Assembly (NCBI GenBank): GCA_026004035.1 | Contig: BPII01000027.1 | Location: 1 to 35,808 of the forward strand | Direction of reading: 5' to 3' | DNA length: 35,808 bases | DNA from: Candidatus Sericytochromatia bacterium | GTDB lineage: Bacteria > Cyanobacteriota > Sericytochromatia > UBA7694 > JACMQJ01 | In this document: one piece after another, positions 26,901-34,348 of the stretch | How positions within the stretch are numbered: position 1 is the first letter of the stretch | Layout: every line of letters begins with the position of its first letter | Notes under the pieces: generated by a model | What the model was told of the DNA's origin: nothing | What the model saw: the letters and a program-made list of their open reading frames with translations, nothing else | Database searches by the model: none | Program-made: the position numbers and the translations under genes

Positions 26901-29414
26901 TCTTATTTCATATTTTTCTGGATTATATCTTGGATTTAGTGGATCATCTAAAAATTCACTAGGATTATCAGGATCAGGTTCATCATTAAAAGGATTACCA
27001 TCCATATTATTGTCAGCAAACTTATGAAGTATGTTAGAAACTGGATAAAGAGTATTGTAACCAGAATGAGGGTGACCTGTATATGAAGATGGATTATAGT
27101 TGTTACCAGAAGCATCTAAGTACACTCCACCAATATAAATATCGTTATAAGGATTTCCATCTCCATTTTCATCAGGAGCTAGTTGATATGGTCGTTCTCC
27201 TGGATCAGAATAATCTGGATTTCCTGGCATTTCAGGAAGATTATTTGAGGAATTAGTTAAATATGGTTCTACATTATATGGAGGATTATCATTATATGGA
27301 GGTGTAGTATCTGCTAAATTAATAGCGCTTTTTGGATATGAGTAAGAGTCTGGAAAAGGATTAGATACTTGAGCAGTTATAGTTTTTGTAGTTCCACCAC
27401 TTGCCAATTCCAAATCATTCCAATTAGATCCTCCATCAGTACTGTATTGTATTTTAAATGTTGCTTGTGTATTTGCACTAGTAGCATCTTTTCCAAAAAT
27501 ATCAACAGTTATTGTTCCGCTTGTTACATCTTTAAAATCAAATGAACTAATTACATTTTCAGGTGCATATTTATTATCATACAACACTTGAGGCTGATTT
27601 ATTGTAGATACACTTGAACTTGCCAGACCAAAAGGGTATAAAAAATCTCTATGAGATAGAAAAGATCTTGTATCTAACTGTCTTTTAGCATATATGTCTC
27701 TTATATTGTCTTCAACCATTTTTATAAGATTATTAAATTCTTCCGGATATTGTGTACTAAAAGCTGAATAAGTAGGATTATTTAATGCATCTGCTACAGC
27801 CTTTACAGCAGCATCAACTTGTGCATTTCTTGCAACAGCTCTAAATGCTTCTTCTCTACTATCCATTAAATTATAAATATCTGGCCAATTACTAGCCGTA
27901 AAGTTCGCTATACCATCCCATAATAGAGGATTAACTAGTCTATGAGCTACAGAATCAATATGACCAAAATTTGGATCACCTGCACTTGTAGATTTATCAT
28001 TCATTCCTCCATAATTTTCTATCCAAAGTCCATATCCTGTTCCATCTCTCAATCTTGCAAAATTAGCAAGACTCTCCGCTATACCATCACCTGTTATATC
28101 TTCAGTATCATTAGGATCTACTAGCCATCTTGTATGAGATGTACTTGTTGCTACATTATATTCTTTTCCATTTATAGGACTAACTTGAATTTTACCACCA
28201 CCAGCAGTAAGTTTAAGTTCTGCAGCTCTTTTATTTGTAATTATTTCTCCAGTTGATATATCTAAAGCTCCACCTGTATTAGCTAATGTCCATTTTGATA
28301 GTTCATTAGTAAGACTACCAGCTAATGGACTTGGCGAAGTATTTATAATATTTAAAGTACTCATTTGTGTTGTTGTTAGCTGTGTGTAGTTTCCACCTGT
28401 AAATAAAATACTATAACCTCCAGGATTTGTTGTCGTTATAGTAGCTGGATTACTACCATTCCAGTAATAACTAGAAAAAGTTCCAATAGTTCCATTCTCT
28501 CTAAAATAAATATTATTATATGAAGAATTATAGCCTATATTTTCTATTCTATAGACAGAATTATTAGCTGGAATATCTGAAGTAGATATATATCTCCTTA
28601 ATGTTGGAGACATAACATTATTGTATTTTCTTGCATTTGCTACTTCATCAATTGGGCCATCTGGATCTGGTCTGAACGACAAACCTAATATAATTCTAGG
28701 ATCATTATAATAATAAGGTAAACTATCTAAAATTACTCCTTTGCTTCCTGTATCATTTGTTGGAAGTTGGCCATCTTCATCTACATCAACTTGATTTCTA
28801 TTAAAAGGTGGTGAATCAGCATTTGAACCTTGAGTAGAAATTTGACCGGTATCCAAATAATCTGCATAACTCCATCTTTGTATAGCTTCTCTTATTTTTT
28901 GAGTCCAATTTACTAAAGTTATATTTGGAGGATTTACGGTATCAGGAGTATATGTAGTTGTTTGAGTAACATCACTGTAAAATACTTCTGATACAGGCAT
29001 TTTATAATTAGTATCAGTAACATTAAAAGTTCTATTAGCATAAGGTGCAAAAACAGATTCGCTATTTGGTTTTATTTCAGCATAAACACTTTTTTCTAAA
29101 ACTCTATTATATGCCGCTTGTAATTTTTTTTGTAAAGCATCAGCTCTTAATGCTAAAACAGCTTTATATTCAGCATACCAAGTTTCAGCCCATCCAGTAG
29201 CAGCTTCTTTTGTATATCTATTATAATATTGTTGAGAAGTAATATCAAAAGTTCCTCTTACAGCATTATCTATTAATCTACCCAAATCACCTTTAGCTGA
29301 ACTATAATTAACAAGAGTTCCTTGTAGAGATCTATCAACAACAGAAGATGCATTACCAGAAAAAACATCTACTGTTCTTTGACTTGAACTTACACCTAAA
29401 AATCCTATAGACAT
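23928..29414 (-). CDS. Giant modular protein with shared N- and C-terminal modules (1828 aa)
   Basis: The product is an 1828-residue protein of unknown family without a signal peptide; it is the largest gene here. The shared helical motif lies at residues 79-102 (WYAEYKAVLALRADAL, ending in AAY). The shared C-terminal beta module includes EYRDVFNSGFLKNIFVSG, SSIQIRFDP and an end in YFAYKKK. Calcium-type loops occur near residue 208 (DVDEDGQLPTND), 746 (DENGDGNPYND) and 800 (DNNMDGNPFND). A beta-sandwich-like strand pair with KIQYSTDGGSNW lies near 650. Two hydrophobic stretches stand out: a Pro/Gly-rich one near 1128-1165 (GVPSIPGVPSVLEG, then MFGMMITLPIPFAPITVL) and a helical one near 1340-1390. 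The frame is open over 5.5 kb, which argues for good sequence quality and selection. Role inferred as the main structural or exported component. Confidence 0.85.
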   Translation of the reverse strand: MSIGFLGVSSSQRTVDVFSGNASSVVDRSLQGTLVNYSSAKGDLGRLIDNAVRGTFDITSQQYYNRYTKEAATGWAETWYAEYKAVLALRADALQKKLQAAYNRVLEKSVYAEIKPNSESVFAPYANRTFNVTDTNYKMPVSEVFYSDVTQTTTYTPDTVNPPNITLVNWTQKIREAIQRWSYADYLDTGQISTQGSNADSPPFNRNQVDVDEDGQLPTNDTGSKGVILDSLPYYYNDPRIILGLSFRPDPDGPIDEVANARKYNNVMSPTLRRYISTSDIPANNSVYRIENIGYNSSYNNIYFRENGTIGTFSSYYWNGSNPATITTTNPGGYSILFTGGNYTQLTTTQMSTLNIINTSPSPLAGSLTNELSKWTLANTGGALDISTGEIITNKRAAELKLTAGGGKIQVSPINGKEYNVATSTSHTRWLVDPNDTEDITGDGIAESLANFARLRDGTGYGLWIENYGGMNDKSTSAGDPNFGHIDSVAHRLVNPLLWDGIANFTASNWPDIYNLMDSREEAFRAVARNAQVDAAVKAVADALNNPTYSAFSTQYPEEFNNLIKMVEDNIRDIYAKRQLDTRSFLSHRDFLYPFGLASSSVSTINQPQVLYDNKYAPENVISSFDFKDVTSGTITVDIFGKDATSANTQATFKIQYSTDGGSNWNDLELASGGTTKTITAQVSNPFPDSYSYPKSAINLADTTPPYNDNPPYNVEPYLTNSSNNLPEMPGNPDYSDPGERPYQLAPDENGDGNPYNDIYIGGVYLDASGNNYNPSSYTGHPHSGYNTLYPVSNILHKFADNNMDGNPFNDEPDPDNPSEFLDDPLNPRYNPEKYEIRGKLQANISNTSNSFLTGSSAPSNVSFRVVKTMSNGTATFLDNDDRGTPLASDDIAQKFKINVQRNITVTNNSHPWGSPLSASPFHLGIDYNSVGANSNIWKNRNGLYTAVRRMIEDAIDPIMNPPKNAPSTGGSAEPSNWINSYYDSDLSFDNIDNDDRIGNPKRWIPQFGIGDIDWSNVPSNIYDTIMNSPSAVGAINMALQEINKTFLGRQYNDIIAGSKYKGDYWSTSVSVFPGPLQFQRAIDETQSMILGGTVMQAGALQIVRAPFVDVRVGPNLYYGHLSSLSLPGVPSIPGVPSVLEGLPTIGMFGMMITLPIPFAPITVLTNTSYDLFADIFVSFMNRLKKVMVEAVQVQAYGASSGTAFDTYASRAEYHFSEPGFSEAMKQLKIPIAPGIELDFGKAFNEIMFTGSPLLGGISLLGNNLNGTINGTTYKERLFNYKHSVQGAETRETDVGAFFATNAFLSQFELDNLDYEYWIGAQQNEEYVNMDMQRTVITAGKELLNIILEGALTYAAALGGTNPYIGVAFSVAKMLLTQYINAAASEMIYNFLYKDQNLKVGKHTLLSAGGFIKQGKVTTEAYDFIEPDKKPFEGDSDFNYKTGGILSFLTDIFSKGNPDFILDGYANTMRFRKSGNAGSVIGSAEIWDSSKSGDASKLTTLIAQQMGYNADNPASPQGLGPRANAGRTSGSEGFWTDTNVGDINEVLIGSRKVSFNDLSIGFNAFDNGTLGTNKPGSGNYGTQSVNWEVRRYTGASSRIYQNRYNAADPVNLESFSVGMYSNRTDIGIDSVKGYYDRKNQYSLSFKSKYDNQFSLFGAQALNPTIGGGIKIAEIDKNKEDDQLLAYESGGITAVKSLTKDNNDQQFGASPDGTLNELNRILYEHLHLRADGKNLSLVNEYRDVFNSGFLKNIFVSGQSYHYAGGGINSSIQIRFDPTKGNDNLQTNTREYYDNTNYDPYYTPFLTRTKGKAEVFLSTYFAYKKKPGKK

Positions 29415-29431
29415 AATATTAATACCCTAAT

Positions 29432-30346
29432 TTAAGAATGATAAAAAGCAGCAAATCTTTCTTGTGTTATTGAAATATATGCATTACCTGATCCAGGAGT
29501 TACCCAATTTAAAGATATACTACCCTGCATTTGACTACCCGTAGGCAATGAAGAAGTACCAATTACATAAACATCCTTAAACATATCAAACCTTAGTAAA
29601 TCCATGTTTTCAGGTCTTTCAAAAAACTTATATAAAGTAAGAAGAAAATTATTACCTATATTTTTTGTTTTATATGCTGTATCTAATCCTGGTTTGTCAA
29701 TTTTAGTAACAATATAAGTAGGTGGTGTTGGTGTTGCTGTTGCTTGATTAGCTACTGATATATTAACTTCAAGTCTATCAAGTTCAAATGTTTTTGATGT
29801 TGTAAATGTTGTTGTTCCAGTGATTACGTCATTTGTAGTACCATTAGGTCCATTATTATAATCTATATTATAACTGCTAGTAGCGTTACTTGTATCATTA
29901 TACCAATTAGTATCACTAGGATTGACTGATGTTGTTGCTATAGAAGAATTAAATGTTTTCAAATATGCAAAACTAGCTCTCATAGCTCCTGGATCTAATA
30001 TTGTATTTCCAGATGTATCTTTTTCTCCTGTTTTACCTTGCATATTTTGTTTAGACCATGGAAGCCCTAAAGAAGAACTAGGACTTCCCATTGCAGCATC
30101 TAAATCAGTTGTATAAGCATTTGTAAGAGTTGTAATCAGTGTAGTTAATTTTGAATTTAACAAAGCTTTATATTCAAGAAACCAAGTTGTATTATCTTCA
30201 TTTTGTTTATCAGTTTCATGATTTGATTTAATTTCATCTCTTGTTGGTATAAACGTTGTGCTTCCACTCGCAGCTCTTGTATAAAGAGCATTGGAAGTAA
30301 AATCTAATCTTGAAGAAGTTATTAAACCTGATTGAGTTATATTCAT
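29432..30346 (-). CDS. Minimal member of the shared-module family (304 aa)
   Basis: The product is a 304-residue protein of unknown family that appears to be the basic form of the two larger ones. The shared helical motif is at residues 55-78 (WFLEYKALLNSKLTTL, ending in TNAY), the same residue numbers as in the 902-residue protein. The shared beta module fills the last 80 residues: NNFLLTLYKFFERPEN, then LRFDMFKDVYVIG, PTGSQMQGSISLNW, and QERFAAFYHS. The middle is Thr/Ser/Asn-rich, with a beta-type stretch (TTFTTSKTFELDRLEVNISV). It has no signal peptide and no transmembrane helix. The gene is eight bases downstream of the 267-residue gene and 17 bases before the giant gene. It would be the best single protein for structural work on the module. 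Confidence 0.8.
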   Translation of the reverse strand: MNITQSGLITSSRLDFTSNALYTRAASGSTTFIPTRDEIKSNHETDKQNEDNTTWFLEYKALLNSKLTTLITTLTNAYTTDLDAAMGSPSSSLGLPWSKQNMQGKTGEKDTSGNTILDPGAMRASFAYLKTFNSSIATTSVNPSDTNWYNDTSNATSSYNIDYNNGPNGTTNDVITGTTTFTTSKTFELDRLEVNISVANQATATPTPPTYIVTKIDKPGLDTAYKTKNIGNNFLLTLYKFFERPENMDLLRFDMFKDVYVIGTSSLPTGSQMQGSISLNWVTPGSGNAYISITQERFAAFYHS

Positions 30347-30354
30347 ATTTACTC

Positions 30355-31158
30355 CTACACTCTTCTTCTTAAAGTTCCTACATAACCTTTATTACCAGGT
30401 ACAGGACCAACATTTCCATCTTTAGGTTTGTATCTAAGCAAAAGAGAATCTCTCATATTAAGATGCTTACTTGCTCCTTGATCTTTTAAGTTATTATCTG
30501 TTCCTTCAGTAGTAAACCCTAACTGTGCTGCCATTCTTCTATAATCATAAGTTAATGATTCTATTGTTTTAGATATAGAAGGTCCTTGTAAAATAGCTTT
30601 AACAAGATCTAATAATTTAGACGTTATTTTTAAAACCTCAGCAGAAATTGCAGCTGCTCCAGCAACATCAGATGCAGTTGAATTTGAGTTTTTAGTAGAG
30701 CTTATAAGATTTGATATAGCTCCTGCTGCAGAATACATTGCTGGTGTTATAAAATCATAAAATGAAGCGTAAGTTGATGCAACACTCATTTCAACGTTAT
30801 AAGAAGAACTTTCTAAAGAAGCTTCACTACTTGCTCCAGCATCATTTGTTGTAGATGCAGTACCCATGGATATAGAAGATGCAGTAGCAATTATAGCTTT
30901 CACTAGAGAAAAAGCAAATTGAACACCTTGATCACCTATTCCACCTTTACCTGATACTTGTTGAGTAAGCTTGGAGACTATACCATTATAAGCTTTTGTT
31001 CTTTCATTTATAGCTGCTTGCAAACCATCTATTAATTGATCAACTTGAGTACCTAAGCTTTTATTAACACTTGCAAGATAACCTGATACTTGCATTTGAG
31101 TATCAGCTTGAGCTCTTGCTGCTGTTGCTTGTGATCTTAAACTTTGAATTACTCCCAT
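30355..31158 (-). CDS. Alanine/serine-rich hydrophobic helical protein (267 aa)
   Basis: The product is a 267-residue protein of unknown family. It is Ala/Ser/Gln-rich and almost wholly helical. An N-terminal amphipathic region (SQATAARAQADTQMQVSGYL) leads to a coil (TQVDQLIDGLQAAINERTKAYN). Three hydrophobic segments follow, near 81-97 (FAFSLVKAIIATASSIS), 130-150 (FYDFITPAMYSAAGAISNLI) and 170-192 (AAAISAEVLKITSKLLDLVK). The C-terminal 50 residues are basic and unstructured, ending in TLRRRV. No Sec signal is present. Coils next to moderately hydrophobic hairpins are the layout of type III translocators and other membrane-inserting exported proteins; no sequence match to them is claimed. 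It is second in the operon. Confidence 0.75.
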   Translation of the reverse strand: MGVIQSLRSQATAARAQADTQMQVSGYLASVNKSLGTQVDQLIDGLQAAINERTKAYNGIVSKLTQQVSGKGGIGDQGVQFAFSLVKAIIATASSISMGTASTTNDAGASSEASLESSSYNVEMSVASTYASFYDFITPAMYSAAGAISNLISSTKNSNSTASDVAGAAAISAEVLKITSKLLDLVKAILQGPSISKTIESLTYDYRRMAAQLGFTTEGTDNNLKDQGASKHLNMRDSLLLRYKPKDGNVGPVPGNKGYVGTLRRRV

Positions 31159-31187
31159 TTCATTATTCTCCTTAAATTATATAAATA

Positions 31188-31700
31188 TTAGCCATAAACT
31201 ACTCCTAATAATTCTATACCTTTTTTATCTTGTTTAGTTTCTTCACTCAATTCACCGTATTTTTTACCAAGCATTTTTGCTTCTTCTTTTGCTGCATTAG
31301 CAGCTAAAATTGCTCCAGCAATACTAAATCCTCCCTGTATAATAGATGTCACTGCATCAAATATAGTTGAACCTAGATTAAACTGACCATTAGCAGCAGC
31401 ACCAGCAGCACCTGCTCCAACTGAAGCTAATGAACTAACTGTACTTAAAACAGCTGAAATTTTACCTAACTCTGCTATTTCAGCTGAAATATCAGCTATT
31501 TTTTTATCAAAAAAAGCAGCAACAGTTTTACTTTTATTATCATCAGCTTCTTTTGCTTTTGCATCAATTTCTTTTGCTCTTACTTCACCTAATTTATTTT
31601 CAGCATTTATCCTTTTTCTATTTTCATTTGTGTAAAGATTAAACTCACTTGCAGCCCTAACAGCAGAAGCGCTTGCAGCAGCTATACTTGCTAAACCCAT
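31188..31700 (-). CDS. Alanine-rich coiled-coil protein with hydrophobic hairpin (170 aa)
   Basis: The product is a 170-residue protein of unknown family and the first gene of the operon, preceded by a good ribosome-binding site (AAGGAG). Layout: Ala/Ser-rich N-terminus (GLASIAAASASAVRAASEF), charged coiled coil (about residues 26-80), hydrophobic segment 82-104 (SAVLSTVSSLASVGAGAAGA), a short polar turn NGQFN, hydrophobic segment 111-137 (STIFDAVTSIIQGGFSIAGA), then a second charged helix. The two segments flanking a turn would form a membrane hairpin between two coiled coils. The promoter should lie in the 120-base gap upstream (31701-31822), which holds only AT-rich DNA in which I cannot single out a reliable -35/-10 pair. 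Confidence 0.75.
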   Translation of the reverse strand: MGLASIAAASASAVRAASEFNLYTNENRKRINAENKLGEVRAKEIDAKAKEADDNKSKTVAAFFDKKIADISAEIAELGKISAVLSTVSSLASVGAGAAGAAANGQFNLGSTIFDAVTSIIQGGFSIAGAILAANAAKEEAKMLGKKYGELSEETKQDKKGIELLGVVYG

Positions 31701-31822
31701 AAAAACTCCTTTTTTAAAATAAATATTACTAAGAAAAATATACTATGTTTTATAAAGAAAAATACTTTACATAATAAAGAATTAACAGAATTTTATTAGA
31801 AGTTAAAATTAAATAAAAAATA

Positions 31823-32482
31823 TTAAAAGGATATATAAGGAATTATTAATATATAATTTTTTTCCCAGTATTCAGGATCATAATACCACTCAAACTTTGA
31901 AGATTTGTTTTTAAGTTTCTTATCAATTATTTTATCCATATTAAAGGAATAAAAGACTTTATCAAAATTTTTAGGTTTCAAAACTATATATATTCTACCT
32001 TTAGGAACAAAATTACAAGGTTCTAAAACTAATATACTAGCCTTAGCCCAAAATATTATAATAAAAATTAAAAATAATAAAAATTTTAAAAAATTAATAA
32101 AAGAATTTGACTTTTTTACTATAACTTGATTTTGATTTGATTGTGGTTGTGGTGCTTGATAATATTTTTGAGCTTGTGCTTGTGCTTTTTGATAAGCAAT
32201 TATTCTATTAGCAATATCTTGATACATTTGTTCTTCTTCTTTTGTTGGTTTATAGTTTTGCTTATTAACTTTTTCTTCTAGTTGTATAGCCCAATTAATT
32301 TCTTCTTGAGATGGTGGTTGTATTGGACGATTTAATAATTCTGGTTTTGAATTTTGATTATTATTTTGTTGTTGATTAGGAGGAATAAATTTATTCTCTT
32401 GTCCTGGTGGAGGAGGAACTTTCAGATATTCCTCATTTTCAGATAATTTAGGTCTTTTGAAAGGTTGATTACTCTGATTCAT
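31823..32482 (-). CDS. Pro/Gln-rich single-pass membrane protein, unknown
   Basis: The product is a 219-residue protein that I do not recognise. The first 125 residues are cytoplasmic in style and low complexity: Pro/Gln/Asn-rich stretches (VPPPPGQ, NQQQNNNQN, QAQAQKYYQAPQPQ) around a charged helix. One membrane helix follows (about 130-150, FLKFLLFLIFIIIFWA), then about 70 residues that probably lie outside the membrane (VPKGRIYIVLKPKNFDKVF and YYDPEYWEKNY). It is divergent from the ParA-type gene across only about 50 bases and upstream of the big operon, but separated from it by a 120-base gap. A scaffold or anchoring role would fit the layout but is a guess. Confidence 0.75.
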   Translation of the reverse strand: MNQSNQPFKRPKLSENEEYLKVPPPPGQENKFIPPNQQQNNNQNSKPELLNRPIQPPSQEEINWAIQLEEKVNKQNYKPTKEEEQMYQDIANRIIAYQKAQAQAQKYYQAPQPQSNQNQVIVKKSNSFINFLKFLLFLIFIIIFWAKASILVLEPCNFVPKGRIYIVLKPKNFDKVFYSFNMDKIIDKKLKNKSSKFEWYYDPEYWEKNYILIIPYISF

Positions 32483-32531
32483 ATAAAAAAAATTCTACTA
32501 AAAACAATATTTTATATTACAATAAGATATT

Positions 32532-33281
32532 ATGTCAAAAATTATTACTTTTATTAGCAAAAATAATTGTTATGGAAAAACTACTACAATATTAAATCTA
32601 TCTACATGGTTATCATTATTAGGAAAAAGAACTTTAATAATAGATTTTGATATGAAAGGAAGTATAACTAAATATTTTGATAATAAATATAAATGTGATA
32701 TTAAAGAGGTTTTAATAGAAGATAAATTATTAGAACAAGCTGTTTATGATACATACATAAAAGATTTATTTATACTACCTTGTATTAAACAAGACTCAGA
32801 ACTTGATTCTTTAATATTTGATATAGTTTCAGAAAACTTATTTTCTTTAAAAAATTTAATAGATAATTCAGAGATAAAATTTGATTATATATTTATAGAT
32901 ACATCAAATAAAGATATTTTTATTAAAACTGCTTTAATAGCAAGTGATATATCTTGTTTTATAATAAAAGCTCAAGATAAAGATTTAAATGATATTTTAG
33001 ATATGACTAGAGATTTACAAGAAATAAAAGAAAATTACAATAGATGGATTGAGCTTGGAGGTATTTTAATAAACTTTTATACTGAAAATATTGAATCAAG
33101 AAAATTATTAACAAAGTTTAAAGAAAAAATAGGTGATTTGTTATTTAAAACTATAATTCCCTTTAGTAATACAATAAATGAATCAAATAAGCAACTTAAA
33201 CCTATAAATTTTTATGATATAAAGTCTTTTACTTGTGAAATTTACATGAGATTAGCTAATGAATTTATGAGTAAATTTTAA
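32532..33281 (+). CDS. ParA/MinD-type ATPase with altered Walker A
   Basis: The product is a 249-residue ATPase of the ParA/Soj superfamily, whose dimers position plasmids, chromosomes, pili or other structures. The P-loop reads SKNNCYGKTTTILNL: the signature lysine, the GKT and the following Thr are kept, but the usual Gly-Gly of KGGxGKT is Asn-Asn. The first Asp-containing strand is RTLIIDFDMKGS (usually D-x-D-x-Q/G-N), and FDYIFIDTSN corresponds to the second motif. It is divergent from the Pro/Gln-rich membrane protein and convergent with the pseudopilin (nine-base gap). With pilus genes nearby, a role in placing a pilus or the neighbouring complex is possible. No parB partner is seen. 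Confidence 0.8.
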   Translation: MSKIITFISKNNCYGKTTTILNLSTWLSLLGKRTLIIDFDMKGSITKYFDNKYKCDIKEVLIEDKLLEQAVYDTYIKDLFILPCIKQDSELDSLIFDIVSENLFSLKNLIDNSEIKFDYIFIDTSNKDIFIKTALIASDISCFIIKAQDKDLNDILDMTRDLQEIKENYNRWIELGGILINFYTENIESRKLLTKFKEKIGDLLFKTIIPFSNTINESNKQLKPINFYDIKSFTCEIYMRLANEFMSKF

Positions 33282-33290
33282 ATCGGAGTA

Positions 33291-33776
33291 TTAATTATTT
33301 GAAACATAATATATTCTACCATTATGAGTTAATGCACCTTTTACTCTATCTACTGCATATATTACATAAGATCCTCTATCATTAAAAGAGTTATTAAATA
33401 TATCAATAAAAGTTGCATTAGAATCAGCACCACCATATAAAACTTCCCCTGGTTCTAAATCATTAATAGAAGTTATATCTTCAACGTCTTTTACAGGATC
33501 ATTTTGTCCTAAGAAAGGATTTTTAAAAGGTTTCCAATAATTTTTTTCTAAAGCTTCTGTCCTTAAAGCATCTGCTTTTCCTGGACATATACCACCATTA
33601 TTAATACTATACGTTTCAACCATTGTTTGTAGATTTCTCATATTGTTTTTTAAACTAGCATATTTTGCTCTTATTTGAGCTTCATTGAATTGACCAATAG
33701 ATAATGATATTATTATACCTAAAATTACAACTGCCATCATTGCTTCAATTAATGTAAATCCATATTTTTTTTTCAT
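33291..33776 (-). CDS. Type II/IV pseudopilin (GspG-like)
   Basis: The product is a 161-residue prepilin-like protein. The N-terminus is the class III signal: a short basic leader MKKKYG cut before FTLIEAMMAVVILGIIISLS, with Glu at +5 of the mature protein as required for assembly. The helix continues into AKYASLKNNMRNLQTMVETY, as in GspG/PulG-type major pseudopilins and type IV minor pilins. The globular part includes YSINNGGICPGKADAL, NPFLGQND and a C-terminal YYVSNN. The short length and the N-terminal NG-region suggest a GspG-like fold. It stands without other secretin or assembly genes, and starts about 200 bases from the divergent MerR gene. Confidence 0.9.
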   Translation of the reverse strand: MKKKYGFTLIEAMMAVVILGIIISLSIGQFNEAQIRAKYASLKNNMRNLQTMVETYSINNGGICPGKADALRTEALEKNYWKPFKNPFLGQNDPVKDVEDITSINDLEPGEVLYGGADSNATFIDIFNNSFNDRGSYVIYAVDRVKGALTHNGRIYYVSNN

Positions 33777-33983
33777 ACATATTTAAATAATACAATGTCA
33801 ATAAAATATTCCCAAGTAAAATAAAAATAAAACATTTACAATATTTATTTAATAAAAAGTAAATGTTTATTTAATATTTAAAAATTTTATGTAATTTATA
33901 AGTTAATAAAATATCAATTTATATGCAATTTCATTTATTCAAAAAAATAGATATACTTAGAAATATTATTAAAATGTTTGTTA

Positions 33984-34346
33984 ATGAAATTAACAGTTGG
34001 TCAAATAGCTAAAATAAAAAATTTAACTAAAAGAACTATAAGATATTATGAAGAATTAAATCTTATAAAACCATCAGAAATATCTTCTTGTGGCTATAAA
34101 TATTATAATGAAAATATATTAAAAAGATTGGAACTTATAGATGAGTTAAAAAAGCTTGGTTATACCTTAAATGATATAAAAGAAATAATAGATAGAATAG
34201 ATGATTCTAAAACAGGAAAAGAATTATCAGAAGTTTTAGAGCCAATTTTAAATAAAAACTATAAAATAGTTACAAATAAGCTTGAAGCAATAAAAAATTT
34301 AAAGGATAATATAGACAGATATTTTAATTTTTTTAAAAAAAAGTAA
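33984..34346 (+). CDS. MerR-family transcriptional regulator
   Basis: The product is about 120 residues long. The N-terminal winged helix-turn-helix is typical: KLTVGQIAKIKNLTKRTIRY, then YEELNLIKPSEIS, GYKYYNENILKRLELIDELK and KLGYTLNDIKEII. The rest is a charged dimerisation helix ending in FFKKK. There is no metal-binding cysteine pair after the DNA-binding domain; the single Cys is in the wing. The effector is unknown and it may have no small ligand. ATG 33984 is preferred over an in-frame TTG six bases upstream (33978). The small exported protein follows after two bases and the CpaB gene after that, so it may control these. The 33777-33983 gap should hold divergent promoters for it and the pseudopilin. 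Confidence 0.85.
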   Translation: MKLTVGQIAKIKNLTKRTIRYYEELNLIKPSEISSCGYKYYNENILKRLELIDELKKLGYTLNDIKEIIDRIDDSKTGKELSEVLEPILNKNYKIVTNKLEAIKNLKDNIDRYFNFFKKK

Positions 34347-34348
34347 AA

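Noticed and set aside
19762..31700. Naming the operon as a type III secretion system or its translocon
   Set aside because: There is no export ATPase, ring, needle or export-gate gene in the window, and the resemblance is in layout only, not sequence.
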